Positions 1-10,632 of a DNA stretch of 64,000 nucleotides are shown here, one piece after another; within the stretch, counting starts at the first letter, position 1; each line of letters starts with the position of its first letter. The notes beneath the pieces were generated by a model. The model was not told where the DNA came from and made no database searches. It worked only from the letters and a program-made list of their open reading frames with translations. The stretch is from Tetracentron sinense (taxonomy: Eukaryota > Streptophyta > Magnoliopsida > Trochodendrales > Trochodendraceae): assembly GCA_015143295.1 (NCBI GenBank), contig CM026565.1:28776052-28840051 (forward strand). Reading direction: 5' to 3'. The position numbers and the translations under genes are program-made.

Positions 1-282
1 GAAGCAAAAAATCCTTAAGAAGCGAGAACCGATAATGAGATATAAGCATCTCATTCCCATTATATCAGTATGAACATTCATAGCTTATACTTTATCTTAC
101 ATAATATATCTGTGGAGAAGTAGGTGGCTTAGGTTTTAACCCAATAATACTTGCTCAGAATTTATACCCTATGCTGCAGACTCGGGTCTATCCCACCACT
201 TTCCACATACATATCCCCATTTGATCACTCAAGTGGATGCGATGGAAGCGAACTTCCTAAGAAGAGAGTATAGGAAACGAGC
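1..282. other. Unassigned left edge
   Basis: No gene, long open frame or recognisable repeat boundary is visible. The stretch ends where an LTR copy begins, and may be older flanking DNA or intron 1 of the VAMP71 gene whose first exon lies at 4.6-4.8 kb on the minus strand. Confidence 0.4.
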
Positions 283-690
283 TGTTGAGTGGTGATTGAA
301 CTATCACCTTTCTTGTGCCCAATGAGCATGTTGTCTCTTGACATGTCATAAAGCGGGTAGCTTTCTTGGGAAGAGCATTTGCATTTGGGGACTTACCAAA
401 AGAGATAAATGAGGAAGAGAGGCCATTCGTATGGGAGATAGATCGGAGAAAAATGTGGTTTTCCTTTTTCTTGTCCTTTACACAAGAGCTATTGTAAAAG
501 GGGTTTTTTACACTCGAGCTTTAAAGAAAGAGGTTTTTCTCTTGGAGGGTTTTGGTTCCTTTCTCATTTTCTTTGGGGTTTTTTCTTCCAAGCTAAAGGT
601 TTCATTCAAGAGCGGTGTTCTTGCATCTTAGAGGTTTGCCGAGGTGTTAGAGGTAAGTTTGTACTCTTTCATGTACCCTTGTTTATTGAC
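283..690 (+). mobile_element. Ty1/copia LTR, copy 1
   Basis: Begins TGTTGAGTGGTGATTGAACT and ends near CCTTGTTTATTG. The same sequence recurs from 1669 in direct orientation and at 2832-3217 in inverse orientation, which identifies it as the long terminal repeat of one element family. The reverse transcriptase remnant that follows is of the Ty1/copia type. The short frame at 431-631 lies inside this LTR and is not a gene. Confidence 0.75.
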
Positions 691-1668
691 AATAGTGAAT
701 TTGATACCAGATTGCCCGTGGATGCCCTTTGTGGTGAACCACATTAATCTTTGGTGTGCTTTGTGGTTTGTTTGTTCTTGCTATGTGGATGACATGCTCC
801 TAGTTTCCAAATATAAGGCCAAGATAGTTGAGCTCAAGAGATATTTGAGTGAGAAGTTTGAAATAAAGGATCTTGGACCAGCCAAGCAAATTCTCGGAAT
901 TACGATTGAAAGGGATAGAAAGAATGGGACTTTGGCACTTTCACAAAGAAAATTCATAGAGAAGGTGTTTGATAAGTTCTAAATGAGCAATGCAAAACCG
1001 GTAAGGACACCTCTTGCTCCTCATTTCAAGTTGTCTTCTAAGGATTGTCCAAAAACAGAAGAGGAAAAGAAATTTACGCAAATGTTTCCTTATGCAAGTT
1101 GTGTTAGGAGCTTGATGTTTGCTATGGTGTGTACTAGGTCGGATATTGCACACTCGGTTGGTTTATTGAGTTCAGTATATAGCAAATCCCGGTAAGGCAC
1201 ATCGGAAAATAATAGAATGGGACTTCGATATTTGAACGGTACAACTAATTATTCCATCACATGTGGCAAGGGAAACGAACACATGCATGGGTATGTGGAT
1301 GCTAGCTATGGTTGTGATCTTAATATAGGAAGGTCGGTTACGGGTTATGTTTTCCATTATGTCAATGTACCTATAAATTGGATGTCAAAACTTCAACCCA
1401 CGGTGGCTTTGTCTACTACCGAAGCCGAGTAAATGGCAGCAACGGAGGCTTGCAAGGAAGCGGTGTGGATTCAAGGTTTAATGAGTGAGGTGGGTGTTGA
1501 ATCTAAGCCAATGAAGTTATTTTGTGATAGCATGAGATTCATATGTTTGGCAAAGAACCCGGTTCATCACAAAAGGTCAAAGCATATCATAATATTTGGA
1601 GATGCAGATTAACTTTTCTTGGTGTGCTTGTTAAGAGCAAATGTTGATATTTCAATCAAGGTGCAGAT
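690..1668 (+). pseudogene. Copia reverse transcriptase / RNase H remnant
   Basis: After a short leader (CCCGTGGATG, GTGGTGAACCAC) the sequence jumps directly into the reverse transcriptase palm. The peptide CYVDDMLLVSK holds the catalytic YVDD motif, and LKRYLSEKFEIKDLGPAKQI and NAKPVRTPLAPHFKLS follow. After a stop near 980 and a frame change near 1195 comes the RNase H part: GLRYLNGTTNYSI, YVDASYGCDLNIGRSVTGY, ALSTTEAE, a stop, then ATEACKEAVWIQGLMSEV and HHKRSKHI. Gag, protease, integrase and the reverse transcriptase N-terminus are missing, so the leader has been fused to mid-RT by deletion. A second deletion removes the end of the polyprotein before LTR copy 2. The element is dead. Confidence 0.85.
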
Positions 1669-2090
1669 TGTTGAGTGGTGATTGAACTATCACCTTTCTT
1701 GTGCCCAATGAGCATGTTGCTCTTGACATGTCATAAAGTGGGTTGCCTTCTTAGGAAGACCATTTGCATTTAGGGAATTACCAAAAGAGGAAAATGAGGA
1801 AGAGAGGCCATTTGTATGGGAGATGATTAGAGAAAAATGTAGTTTTTCTTTCTTTTTTTTTGGTATTTTACACGAGCTATTGTAAAAGGGGTTTTTTACA
1901 CTCGAGCTTTAGAGAAAGGGGTTTTTCTCTTGGAGGGTTTTCTTGTGTAGAGAGGGTTTCTTTCTCATTTTCTTTGGGGTTTTTTCTTCCAAGCTAAAGG
2001 CTTCATTCAAGAGTAGTGTTCTTGCATCTTGGAGGTTTGCTGAGGTGTTAGAGGTAAGTTTGTACTCTTTTATGTACCCTTGTTTATTGG
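1669..2090 (+). mobile_element. Ty1/copia LTR, copy 2
   Basis: Direct repeat of the LTR at 283-690, starting TGTTGAGTGGTGATTGAAC and ending near TTGTTTATTG. With copy 1 it brackets the reverse transcriptase remnant as a 3' LTR should. Several small insertions and deletions separate the two copies, so the insertion is not recent. Confidence 0.75.
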
Positions 2091-3217
2091 ATCACAAAAC
2101 CACACCCACAATAACATGAAATAGAAAAATAAGAACAAGCAAACCACAAATCACACGAAAGATTTACGTGGTTCACCACAAAAGGCTACATCCACGGGAA
2201 ATTTGGCATCAAATCCACTACTACCCATAGTCACAAAAAATTGCGCTTTTTTAATTTAAAAAAAAAACCGTTTAAAACGCGCATTAATACCATGTCGTAG
2301 AAAACGGCATTTAAACCCCATTTTTTGAATAAAACACATATTATAGTTTTAAACCCGTTTAAAACGAATAATACAAAAAAAAAATGTTTAAAACAAATAA
2401 TACGAAGAAAAAAAAAACGGACAATCTTGAAATTTTTTGGGAATGAAGATTATGCAGATATTGATGACTTTGATGCTCTTTTGAGGAATTGATGAATATC
2501 AATGAGTGGTTTTTTAATATACGTATTTTAGTCTTATTTTTAATCTTGATAATTGATGTTTTAATGAAATTTAATGCCTTGATGGAATGAATTTGATGTT
2601 AAAATGATGTTATGAACTTATTATTGTTGATTATAGTTACTCTTTTTGTATATTATCTCACGAAATTGTTAGATATATTAATTAGCATCGTTACTAACTT
2701 TTATAATTATAAATTTTTTCATTGTTTTTTCCCTGAAGTTTTCCTGTATTTTCCCGATTTTTTCGAATTTTTCGGTACTTGACCCTTGCCAAATTATTCC
2801 CGAACCCCGACTTTGTGACTATGCTATTGCCAATAAACAAGGGTACATGAATGAGTACAAACTTACCTCTAACACCTTGGCAAAACCTCCAAGGATGCAA
2901 GAACACCATTCTTCAATGAAACCCGTAAGCTTGAAAGAGAAACCTCAAAAAGAGATGAGAACCCTTTCTCTACACTAGAACCCCTTCAAGAAAAAGCCCA
3001 TTTTTCTCTCAATAGCTCAAGTATATGAAAGACCAAAAGGAAAACCCACCTTTTCTCCAATCTCTATCCCATACGAATAGCCTCTCTTCTTTTTTTACTT
3101 TTTTGGAAATTCTCCAAAAGAAAATGGCCTTCCCAAGAAAACTACCCACTTTATGACATGTCAAGAGACAAGATGCCCATTGGGCACAAGAAAGGTGATA
3201 GTTCAATAACCATTTAA
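2091..3217 (-). mobile_element. Inverted copia LTR plus leader, split by a MITE
   Basis: Read on the minus strand this is an LTR (3217 down to 2832) followed by the leader also seen after LTR copy 1 (GTGGTGAACCAC, CCCGTGGAT). LTR and leader are separated by the hAT-type MITE at 2226-2823. The leader abuts the end of LTR copy 2 exactly, so a second, inverted element was joined to or inserted at the first. No coding part of the second element remains. Confidence 0.65.
2226..2823. mobile_element. hAT-type MITE inside the inverted LTR/leader
   Basis: Terminal inverted repeats CATAGTCACAAA and TTTGTGACTATG, flanked by CTACTACC on the left and CTATTGCC on the right: an 8-bp target duplication matching at 6 of 8 positions. 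Removing the element restores continuity between the copia leader and its LTR, which independently supports the boundaries. The interior is AT-rich and non-coding. Related right-end sequence (CCCGACTTT followed by a decayed terminus) occurs near 28300. Confidence 0.65.
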
Positions 3218-3652
3218 CACGAGCTTCTCACCCTGTACATAGCTTCCCTGCAACTATGACAAGTACTTTCATAGTTTCACCCTGGGGTGTCAACTTTGTC
3301 TCAGTCCTCTGGCCACCAAACCTATGACCTCTCTAGCTCCCCCTTGCCAATGATATATCCTAAAGTCTCTGCAGTTGAAGGAACCAAGCTCGCTTGCCAA
3401 GGACTCTAAGGCAGTGGAATAGAATCTCAGGTGCTGAAGGTGTTGGAGGCACTTAAGTTTTAGAATTGTTGGGGACTCCAAAGTCTCCAAGCTAACAAGC
3501 ACAACCTGCTTGCCAACAGAAAGAGCTTTGTCAACAGCCAGGGTAGCTGATAAAAGAACCAGCACGTACACCTTTCTTGATAGAATTTCTTCTTCTCCAT
3601 CTTATTCAATTCATCCATAGTTGTATACTAGTATATAATTCTAATACTCAAC
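3218..3652. other. Unassigned stretch
   Basis: A 93-codon minus-strand frame spans 3290-3571, but it matches no family I recognise, has no splice context I can support, and lies between transposon ends. I treat it as non-coding. Confidence 0.4.
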
Positions 3653-3951
3653 CATGGAAATAAAAATCGCCGAAACCGATACGAAATGGGCGATACGTAT
3701 TGTTTATTAATTATTCATGTTTTAATTCATTGTGTACTTGTAATTTTGTTTACTACTTTGTTTTTTAGTCGCTTCCCATGGGTCATGACTTTGTATTTGG
3801 TTCTTATAACTCATTTGATATTTTTAAATTTAATCTGATATTTTTAAATTTTTTCTTAAAAAAGAAATTTTTATATGTATTGCCCGAAACCGATTCGTAT
3901 AGGTTTCGGTTAGGACCCACACATCCCCCGAAACCATATTTTTAATCCTTG
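3653..3951. mobile_element. hAT-type MITE, GATACG family
   Basis: Ends CATGGAAATAAAAATCG and, reverse-complemented at the right, CAAGGATTAAAAATATGG. Flanks TACTCAAC and CACTCAAT match at 6 of 8 positions. The subterminal parts carry CCGAAACCGATACG-like words in both orientations. Three other copies with the same ends lie at 32837-33426, 37162-37524 and 47054-47276. Confidence 0.65.
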
Positions 3952-4186
3952 CACTCAATCACCTCTACCCTTTATCAGATTTTGGCCCAGCCAGGGCCCC
4001 AAGCACTTTGTTTTCTCCTTTTCCTTTCAATATATTAACTCGGTTATCAGTTGATCAACTAGACATAGTGATGTGACAAGATAATATCTCCATATCAAGT
4101 TGCCATGTTATTCCAAAGAGAATTTCAAACCCACACCAATCTATTGAACTGAGTCTCATCTAACCATACCCCAATTCACTTAACCT

Positions 4187-4328
4187 ATGTTCGGTTGCCG
4201 AGAATGGGTAAAAACATAGAAAAGAAAAGAAAATTCTAGATTTCTAATACAATTCTTAATTGGGTTTCATCCAATTTTCTTTTCTTTTCTTTCTTTCCAC
4301 TTACTTTCTCGACAACAAAACATAGGGT
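4187..4328. mobile_element. Short MITE
   Basis: A compact inverted-repeat unit: CTATGTTCGGTTGCCGAGAA on the left faces TTCTCGACAACAAAACATAG on the right, with a pyrimidine/purine-rich centre. TTAA or TTA sits at both edges, suggesting a PIF/Harbinger-type target. A related terminus (TATGTTTGGTTGTCGAGAA) occurs near 48678. Confidence 0.5.
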
Positions 4329-4556
4329 TATGGTAATTGTTTTCCCCCTCTACTCACTCTCTCTAAAAATAAAGTTCGGTTCTTTATCTCTTCCAAACTC
4401 AATGTAAGGTCAAGCAATTTACAGTTCATTCACCATAGCCTAAACTTCATTACAAAGAACCCAAATCAAATTTACAGTTTCAACATAAAATTGCGGTTGC
4501 ATTGCAGAGATTAATAACTAAAATAAAATATATTAATCAGAGAGGGAAAATCATAC

Positions 4557-4773
4557 TTCCCGCGGTGTCATCGGCCATGCAAAGAACAGTGAGGCCATCG
4601 GTCCTCTTGACATGAAAGATATATCGATCCTGAGAGTATGATACATGGCTATCATTGTTTCCCGGAATCTTCTCCAGTATCTGACGAGCGATCGTGCTTG
4701 CGTTCGTTGAAGTCGCGCTGAATTCCGCCAAAACCACAGATCCTCTCGCAACAAGACCATACAAGATCGCCAT
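4557..4773 (-). CDS. VAMP71: VAMP71-family R-SNARE, first coding exon (partial gene)
   Basis: The exon starts MAILYGLVARGSVVLAEFSA and contains ILEKIPGNNDSHVSYSQDRY and HVKRTDGLTVLCMADDTAG. This is the N-terminal longin domain of plant VAMP711-714 type R-SNAREs, which act in fusion at the vacuole and late endosome. The family is about 220 residues long; this exon gives 72 codons plus one base and ends at A|GTATGA, a usable splice donor after the TAG residues. The rest of the longin domain, the SNARE helix and the membrane anchor are not visible down to position 1. Either intron 1 is over 4.5 kb and holds the copia tangle and two MITEs, or the gene is truncated. The start is the conserved MAIL methionine. 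The frame is intact with no sign of decay. The exact paralogue cannot be chosen. Confidence 0.88.
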
Positions 4774-5130
4774 TCCTCTCTCACTCCCAGATATACAGAG
4801 AATTCCTCTTTTTACGATCGAGCTAGATCGATTTTGTTACCTGTGTGAATCGAATAGATTCATCTCCGATATCAAATTCGTAATTGAAATTCTAGGTTTC
4901 CGATTTGGTTTTGGCGGGATTCTGATAAATCTAGCGGAGATTTAGGAAAGAAGAAGAAAGAGAAGTACGAAAATGAAAAGTGACCTTTTTTACAGGGGTA
5001 TTGGATTTGCACTTTACAGGCCGTTTTGCACTTCAGCTTTGCTGGATTTTAGTTGTTTGTAATGACGGAATTGTCCTTGGAATCTGCTAAAAAGACGTGG
5101 ATGAATGTACTTTGACAATTGTGATTGAGA
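4774..5130 (-). promoter_or_regulatory. VAMP71 5'UTR and promoter region
   Basis: Upstream of the minus-strand VAMP71 start lies about 200 bp that reads like a plant 5' leader: a pyrimidine-rich CTCTTTCTTCTTCTTTCC stretch and no long repeat. A possible leader splice donor, CAG|GTAACA, lies near 4840, but I see no convincing partner. No definite TATA box. The first transposon sequence starts near 5131, leaving little undisturbed promoter. Confidence 0.4.
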
Positions 5131-5453
5131 TCGAATCACAACCAATTGCGATTGGATTTGGGGAGAGTTCAATCGCACCTACTAGTTACCACTTGTCCCT
5201 GTTAGCCCCGGTTAACTGTGGTTAAGATTCATTAACCCTTAGGGTTCAACAATCTAACCTTTTTTTTTAGAAAAAGAAATATTAAAAATTTTAACCCTAA
5301 AGGTTGAAAATTCTTAACTAGAGTTAAAAGTTTTTTTAAAAAAACAAAAATTAGATTATTGAACTTGAAGGATTTGTGAATGTTGACCACCAGGGGTGGA
5401 GCCCAAAAATTTTCCTTTGGGGCACCAATTTTGGGGGTATGGAGCTCCTGAGG

Positions 5454-5488
<35 letters not shown>

Positions 5489-6520
5489 TTTATTTTTATT
5501 TTTATTTTTTATTTTTTATTTTTTTTAAGTAATGGGTCCATATAAAGGTCTAGTAACAGCCCCTTTAGGAAAATGTTTAGCTTACTGCTCGGTATGCTAG
5601 TTAACTTACCAAGCAATCCTCAATGGTCCACACCCCATTTTTAAACACCCACTAACTATGGAGTGTGTGTAGTTATCGGCTTGAAGTTGAGATTGTAGGG
5701 TTGAGATTGTAGGGTGTGTGTGTGCGCTCTGCGTGTGTTGTGTGTGTGGTTAGTTAAAATTATATTAAAAAAAAAGATTCATCCACTCCTAGGGTTAAGC
5801 AATCAAACCTTGGTTTTTATAAGAAAAAAAAATCTTAACTTTAGTTTAGTTAAACTTAACTAGGGTTAAAGGGATATTAAACCGGACACAGCGGTAAGCT
5901 AGATAGCATACTAGATAGCATACCGAGGGGTACGCTAATCACTGCTCTTATATAAATAAAATAGAAATAGATAGTGAACTGGACATTTAGCAATGTAGCT
6001 GAATGTCGATCCTTATTGGTCCAAGCCACCCTTCTTAACTCCTACCAACTGGGTTAAGATTCACTCACCCCTATGGTTAATCCATCCAACCATGGTCTTT
6101 TTTTAAATATTAATCTTAATTTAATTAAGCTTAACCATAGTTGAAAAGAGTGTTAAAATGGATACATGGATCGACAATTAACTATCAAGTCGAATGTGTT
6201 GTCCATTCATCAATACTCTAAATAAAATTAACTACTGTTTTAAGTAAAATTATTTATATTTTTAATTATTTTATATTATACATAATAAAAAATTACACAT
6301 TTTTAAAGGGACCAAACTTCCCATATAAGTCAACTAACTAATCGGGGGGGGGGACGTAAATAATAGTATAAATATGTTTTTTTCTTTAATTGATACTATA
6401 AAATATTCAAAAGTCAAAAAATTTCAGGGTTAACAGGGACATGTGGTGACTTGTGGGAGCAATTAAACTCTCCCCGAATTCAATCTCAATTGGCTATGAT
6501 TCGATCTTAGCCATTAGGTT
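5131..6520. repeat. Long-inverted-repeat element copies, interrupted
   Basis: A recurring module begins near GATCGAATCACAACCAATTG, continues AGAGTTCAATCGCACC, TTAACTGTGGTTAAGATTC and AACCCTTAGGGTTCAACAA, then reverses after an AT-rich centre. Here the left half is at 5131-5380 and a matching right half at 6424-6510. Between them lie a CAGGGGTGGAGCC terminus (5392) like the end of the hAT element at 46803-47599, an ATT microsatellite, and further fragments at 5765-5880 and 6040-6180. The copies are old and overlapping. Confidence 0.5.
5455..5525. repeat. ATT microsatellite grading into T-rich repeats
   Basis: Runs of TTA/ATT followed by TTTTTA units, a simple-sequence expansion inside the repeat block. 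Confidence 0.85.
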
Positions 6521-6540
6521 ATCTACACTAATTCTACGTG

Positions 6541-6820
6541 GGGAGATTGGATTGTAGTCCATTGCGATTGAACTCTCTTGAGTTCAATCACCATAGGTAT
6601 ACTCTCAGGGTCAACAATCTAATCTTGATTTTTAGAAGAAAAAAATTGACTAATATTTTTTAATACATTTTCTAAAAAAAATAAGGGTAGATTGTTAAAT
6701 CTTAAGAATTAGTAAATCTTAACAATAATAATAGAGGTTAAAAAGGACATGCCCGACCTTAGGATGCGATTGAACTCGATAAGAGTTCAATTACAATTGG
6801 CTGTAATTCAATCGCCTTTA
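6541..6820. repeat. Long-inverted-repeat MITE copy
   Basis: Left arm TTGCGATTGAACTCTCTTGAG and TCAGGGTCAACAATCTAATC are mirrored on the right by AGATTGTTAAATCTTAAG and GAACTCGATAAGAGTTCAAT. The two arms frame an AT-rich centre of about 60 bp. No target duplication could be fixed with confidence. Confidence 0.5.
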
Positions 6821-6824
6821 TGAT

Positions 6825-7110
6825 ACCGGCAACACCTGCCCCTTTTAACCCATATTAATTGTGGTTATGATTCACAAAACCGTTGCGTTCAACAACATAA
6901 CCTAGTTTTTAAATATATATATATATGGTTAGGAATTTTTAACTTTTATGATTAATATTTTTTTAAAACCAATGTAATACTATTGAACCCTACGTTATTG
7001 AATCTTAACAAGAGCTTAATAGATGTTGAAAGGGGCATGCGTTGACATGTGGGTGCGATTGAACTTGGGAAGGATACAGTCGCAATTGATTGTGACCCAA
7101 TCTCTCTGCA
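6825..7110. repeat. Long-inverted-repeat MITE copy
   Basis: A second near-complete copy: CCCCTTTTAACCCATATTAA and TGGTTATGATTCACAAAAC on the left, TTGAATCTTAACAAG and TGTGGGTGCGATTGAAC on the right. A remnant with CAATTGCAATTGAATTC follows to about 7310. Confidence 0.5.
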
Positions 7111-7310
7111 TCATAATTAGAGATCAGATCATAGCAATTGCAATTGAATTCAAGTGAATTCAATTGCAGATGTATCAAATATGGATTGGAAGTAGAAAAA
7201 AATTGAATTTGATTTTCCTGCCATTCTTTCTCATCCAATGCATACATGATACATGCAATTGAAATCACTTGAATTTAATTGCAATTGGTTGTGATCCGAT
7301 GTCTATAGTT

Positions 7311-8256
7311 ATGGGCTGACTTGGGATCCCCTCCTGTATATGCTGTCGGGGAGCCCATCGGCATTAAAGGGGATCCAACAAGTACATCTAATGCACATGG
7401 CAACTAATTCCTTTTTTACACTTGGTTTTCGCGGGAATACAAAGGGATAGGGGGCGGATCAAAAGCTAATGCTTGCTGGCTCCCCACCAACTAGCACTGA
7501 AAGGGATCTTGTGTGGGGCTGACTTGGAATTTCCTCTATGGATTTTTCCCAAACTCCCCATCATGTTTGGGATTATTCCTTAAATATCCAAGTTTTAAAA
7601 ACCCTTCCATTGATAGGCTTATAAACATTTTCTATAATTCAACATGAAAAATCTTAAATACCCCCTCACTACTGGCAACACTTAGAAAATTTTATTTTAG
7701 TTTAAAAAAAAGAAAAAGTAGAAAATATGAATTTTTACGTACGTTCATGAGATGAGAGAAGCTCCTCACTCTCTCATTTTACCCTCTCATGAAACTCCTC
7801 TCTCTCTCCCCCCCCCCCCCTTTTTTTTTTTGAAAATACATTTTTGATTGTACATAATTTACATTACTATAACCTTTAAAAAGATAATGTTTGTTTAATT
7901 TGTCTTCACCTCCATTATTCCTATTCTTTTTTATAATACAAAACAATGGTTAATGAGTGTTTTAAGACAATTAATAGGATTGCTCTTGAAAAAATTGCAA
8001 ATTTATGAGATTTATTGGAATTTGTGCATGCATGATTGATACCAGTTGATATTGTGGTCTAGACAGGACGATATCATTCAATACAGGTCGATATTATTGT
8101 ACATACATGTATCGACATATCATCTTCAACCTTGGAACACAAATAGTATCGACACTGCAAATTAACCATAAAAAATTAAAGAAAATAACTTGTAAAATCA
8201 TATAACATAAAATTTAAGGTTTAAATTATATATGCAAGGATTATAAACTTTTTTTC
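7311..8256. other. Intergenic, no gene
   Basis: No coding frame. 7313-7530 holds a direct repeat of GGGCTGACTTGG and facing GGGGAGCC / GGCTCCCC words, perhaps a decayed MITE. The rest is AT-rich, with a C/T homopolymer junction at about 7809-7831. Confidence 0.4.
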
Positions 8257-8259
8257 TTA

Positions 8260-8602
8260 GGGTGTGTTTGTTTGGAGTGTAAATGAATGAGAGAAAAGAA
8301 AGTAAAGTAAAAGAAAAGAAATGAAGTTGTATGTTTGGTTTGAGAGAAAAGTGGTGGGAGAAACTATAATTATTTTTCAAAAATATCTTTGGTATCATTC
8401 ACAAAGTACTTTTGGTAAAATGGTAGAATTGGAATAACAAATAGGTTTGTTTTACTTTTTTTCACTATTCCCTTCGTTCGGTTTGGGAGAAAGTGTGAGT
8501 TTCTCCAGAAATCCACTTTCCCCACAATGTCTACTTTCTCATATTTTTCCTCATTTTGAATTCCACCTCACTTTCACCCTTTTACACCTGAAACAAACAC
8601 AC
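8260..8602. mobile_element. Tourist-like (PIF/Harbinger) MITE
   Basis: Ends GGGTGTGTTTGTTTGGAGTG and, at the right, TTTACACCTGAAACAAACAC, flanked by TTA on both sides. The TTA target duplication and G-rich terminus are typical of PIF/Harbinger MITEs. The interior is rich in GAGAAAG and CTTTCTC and non-coding. Confidence 0.65.
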
Positions 8603-8605
8603 TTA

Positions 8606-9400
8606 GATTAATTATACATGCAATGATTTTAACTAATTTAGGTTTTTTTTTTTAAACACACACAAAAATTCTGAGAATGGAGTTTTTCTTCGGTTAATGG
8701 CATTCTTTCATGATCGGGGTTGCTAGTCGTTTCAATGTGTGATCTTATCGGAACAAAACTCTCTTATCTAGGTAAGTATCGACCGATGAGTTTTGCAAAT
8801 GCATAAACTCTCTAGAACTCATTTCTACACAAAACAAATACACCTGAAATGAAGCTCTATGATGGAATAAGGACACAAATGACTTTTTATCAAATTGTGT
8901 TCGGATAAAGTGATCCAAAAACGATTTTTTTTTTAAATCCACATATGTGAACACCTTCACATGTGCATAGGACATTAAGAGAAAAGTTTTAAAACTTCGA
9001 TATTTAGGGAACAAGGAATAATCAGGGAGAAACTCCTTCCCTTTATGCTAGCAAAGAGCACGAATATGCTGGGGGAGGCCACCAGCAGTAAGGTGGGCCT
9101 AGCATATACACATAAGTCACCGAGTCAAAGCATATAATCTCAGTGCCTGATCCGATTGACCCAAATCAGATTTTTGACTTTGGACAAGTTCATTTAAAAT
9201 TTGAGATTAACTATGAACAATTCAAATTTTGCCTCGGGAAGTGGTAGTTTGGTAATTATGAACACAAAAAATGTATTTTTAACAGTAATTTTTCCCATAA
9301 ATACCCCTTTCCAAGACAAATTTCGGGTTGCTCTGACTGACTGTTCAACTGGAGCTCCTGTTGAGAGTTATTATCTTTAAATTTATGTTTATTTTATCAT
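8606..9400. other. Intergenic, no gene
   Basis: No supported coding sequence; the minus-strand frame at 8745-9014 matches nothing I recognise. A small imperfect palindrome around GGAGGCCACCAGCAG lies near 9075. Confidence 0.4.
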
Positions 9401-9402
9401 TA

Positions 9403-9601
9403 GGCTGCCTTTGTTTTGAGGGAAGAGAGGTGAAGCTTAATATTTGTGTTTGACATGCGACAAAATGATTTTTTTTACTGCAAATAAATTCTCTAGTTCT
9501 ATCCTATGTTCGAAGGAAAATTTCTCTTAAAAATGAGAAGAAATTATTTTTAAGAAAAAATATAAATTCTACAATATTTTTCTTCAAAACAAACAAAGTG
9601 C
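9403..9601. mobile_element. Probable small MITE
   Basis: GGCTGCCTTTGTTTTGAGG on the left faces CTTCAAAACAAACAAAGTGC on the right, roughly inverted repeats about 200 bp apart. The left end is preceded by TTA, but the right flank does not give a clean duplication. Confidence 0.4.
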
Positions 9602-10248
9602 ATGAAATAAATAGTTTTGATGCCCAGCAAATGTTTGAAAACGCGTACTAGTACAAATCATGTCCAAAGACAGGACAAAATAAAAGGCTAGAAAACAAGA
9701 AGAGAAGGGTGTGCATGTTAGTCACAAGCTGGCATACAGTAGTAATGTCCCATTGCAAGAAATTAACCTATAAATAATTAAACATACTAAATGGGGGTAA
9801 CGAAATTACAAGCATCTGACAGGAGTTAATGGACCGGGCCGACACAATATATATGTAGGCCCATCCCTTCATGGACCAAGATTGGGCCTGCATGATCATC
9901 ATGAACATAAGAGTTATCAGCTGGTCCCTTCTCTAAAGGATCATATACTACAGTGGGATGAACTCTGGCTTAAGCTAGAATTTTGAAGCCCATCTGGGCC
10001 TGTGCTAACAATGGCCTGACCAGGCCCGACCCGGCCCAATAATGGCCCACTTCAATTACCTCGCGAAAACGGCAGTAGACAGCATAAAGCTTATCCTTCC
10101 ACAACCCACAAAACTCCAACTGCAACTTCTAGCAACACTCACTCTCACTAGACCCCACTCTCTTAAACTCCACCTCACAACTATCCCTTAAAAGGAGCAC
10201 CCCCTCCTCCTCCTAGAAACCACTAAGCCTTAGTAACAAAGTGAAGCC
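9602..10248 (+). promoter_or_regulatory. Upstream region of the proline-rich protein gene
   Basis: Repeat-free DNA leading to the start codon. A perfect MADS-type CArG box, CCTTAAAAGG, lies at 10186-10195, about 54 bp before the ATG, and the leader is rich in CTCC. I see no convincing TATA box. The CArG match is short and may be chance. Confidence 0.35.
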
Positions 10249-10632
10249 ATGGCAACCAAGATCTCTGCTATAGCTCTGATTCTCTCTCTCCTCTTCTTTG
10301 CAACTTTTGATACTACTTTTGCTGGATGCAAGCCCAAGCCCAAGCTCCCCCCTAAAGGTCCCCCTGCAAACCCTTTCTGCCCTAGAGACACTCTAAAACT
10401 CGGCGCCTGCGCGAACTTGCTCGGAGGTGTACTCAACCCTATAGTTGGAACGGCACCCTCGAGCAAGTGTTGCACGGTGCTTGCCGGCTTAGCCGACGCA
10501 GAAGCGGCCGTGTGCCTATGCACTGCCATCAAAGCCAATGTACTTGGTATTAACTTGAATGTGCCTGTGGCCCTTAGCTTGTTGATTAACACGTGTGGGA
10601 AGTCGATCCCTCCGGGCTTCAAGTGTGTCTAG
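10249..10632 (+). CDS. Hybrid proline-rich / lipid-transfer-like 14 kDa protein
   Basis: A single-exon gene for 127 residues. Residues 1-25 (MATKISAIALILSLLFFATF...) form a signal peptide, probably cut after ...TTFA. A short proline- and lysine-rich linker follows (KPKPKLPPKGPPANP). Then comes the eight-cysteine domain: Cys44, 54, 74-75, 89, 91, 116 and 126, spaced C-X9-C-X19-CC-X13-C-X-C-X24-C-X9-C. LGACANLLGGVLNPIVG and INLNVPVALSLLINTCGK are hallmarks of DC2.15/EARLI1-type proteins, extracytosolic members of the lipid-transfer superfamily linked to cell-wall and stress roles. Cys27 is an extra cysteine. The start GCCATGGC is a strong context. The linker is shorter than in many relatives. 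The minus-strand frame over the same bases is a shadow. Confidence 0.95.
   Translation: MATKISAIALILSLLFFATFDTTFAGCKPKPKLPPKGPPANPFCPRDTLKLGACANLLGGVLNPIVGTAPSSKCCTVLAGLADAEAAVCLCTAIKANVLGINLNVPVALSLLINTCGKSIPPGFKCV

Noticed and set aside
644-1432. Functional reverse transcriptase
   Set aside because: Lacks the N-terminal half and is broken by stops and frame changes.
3290-3571. 93-codon minus-strand frame as a gene
   Set aside because: No family recognised, no splice or promoter context, and it lies between transposon ends.
10230-10622. 130-codon minus-strand frame opposite the proline-rich protein
   Set aside because: Shadow frame of a well-supported eight-cysteine protein.
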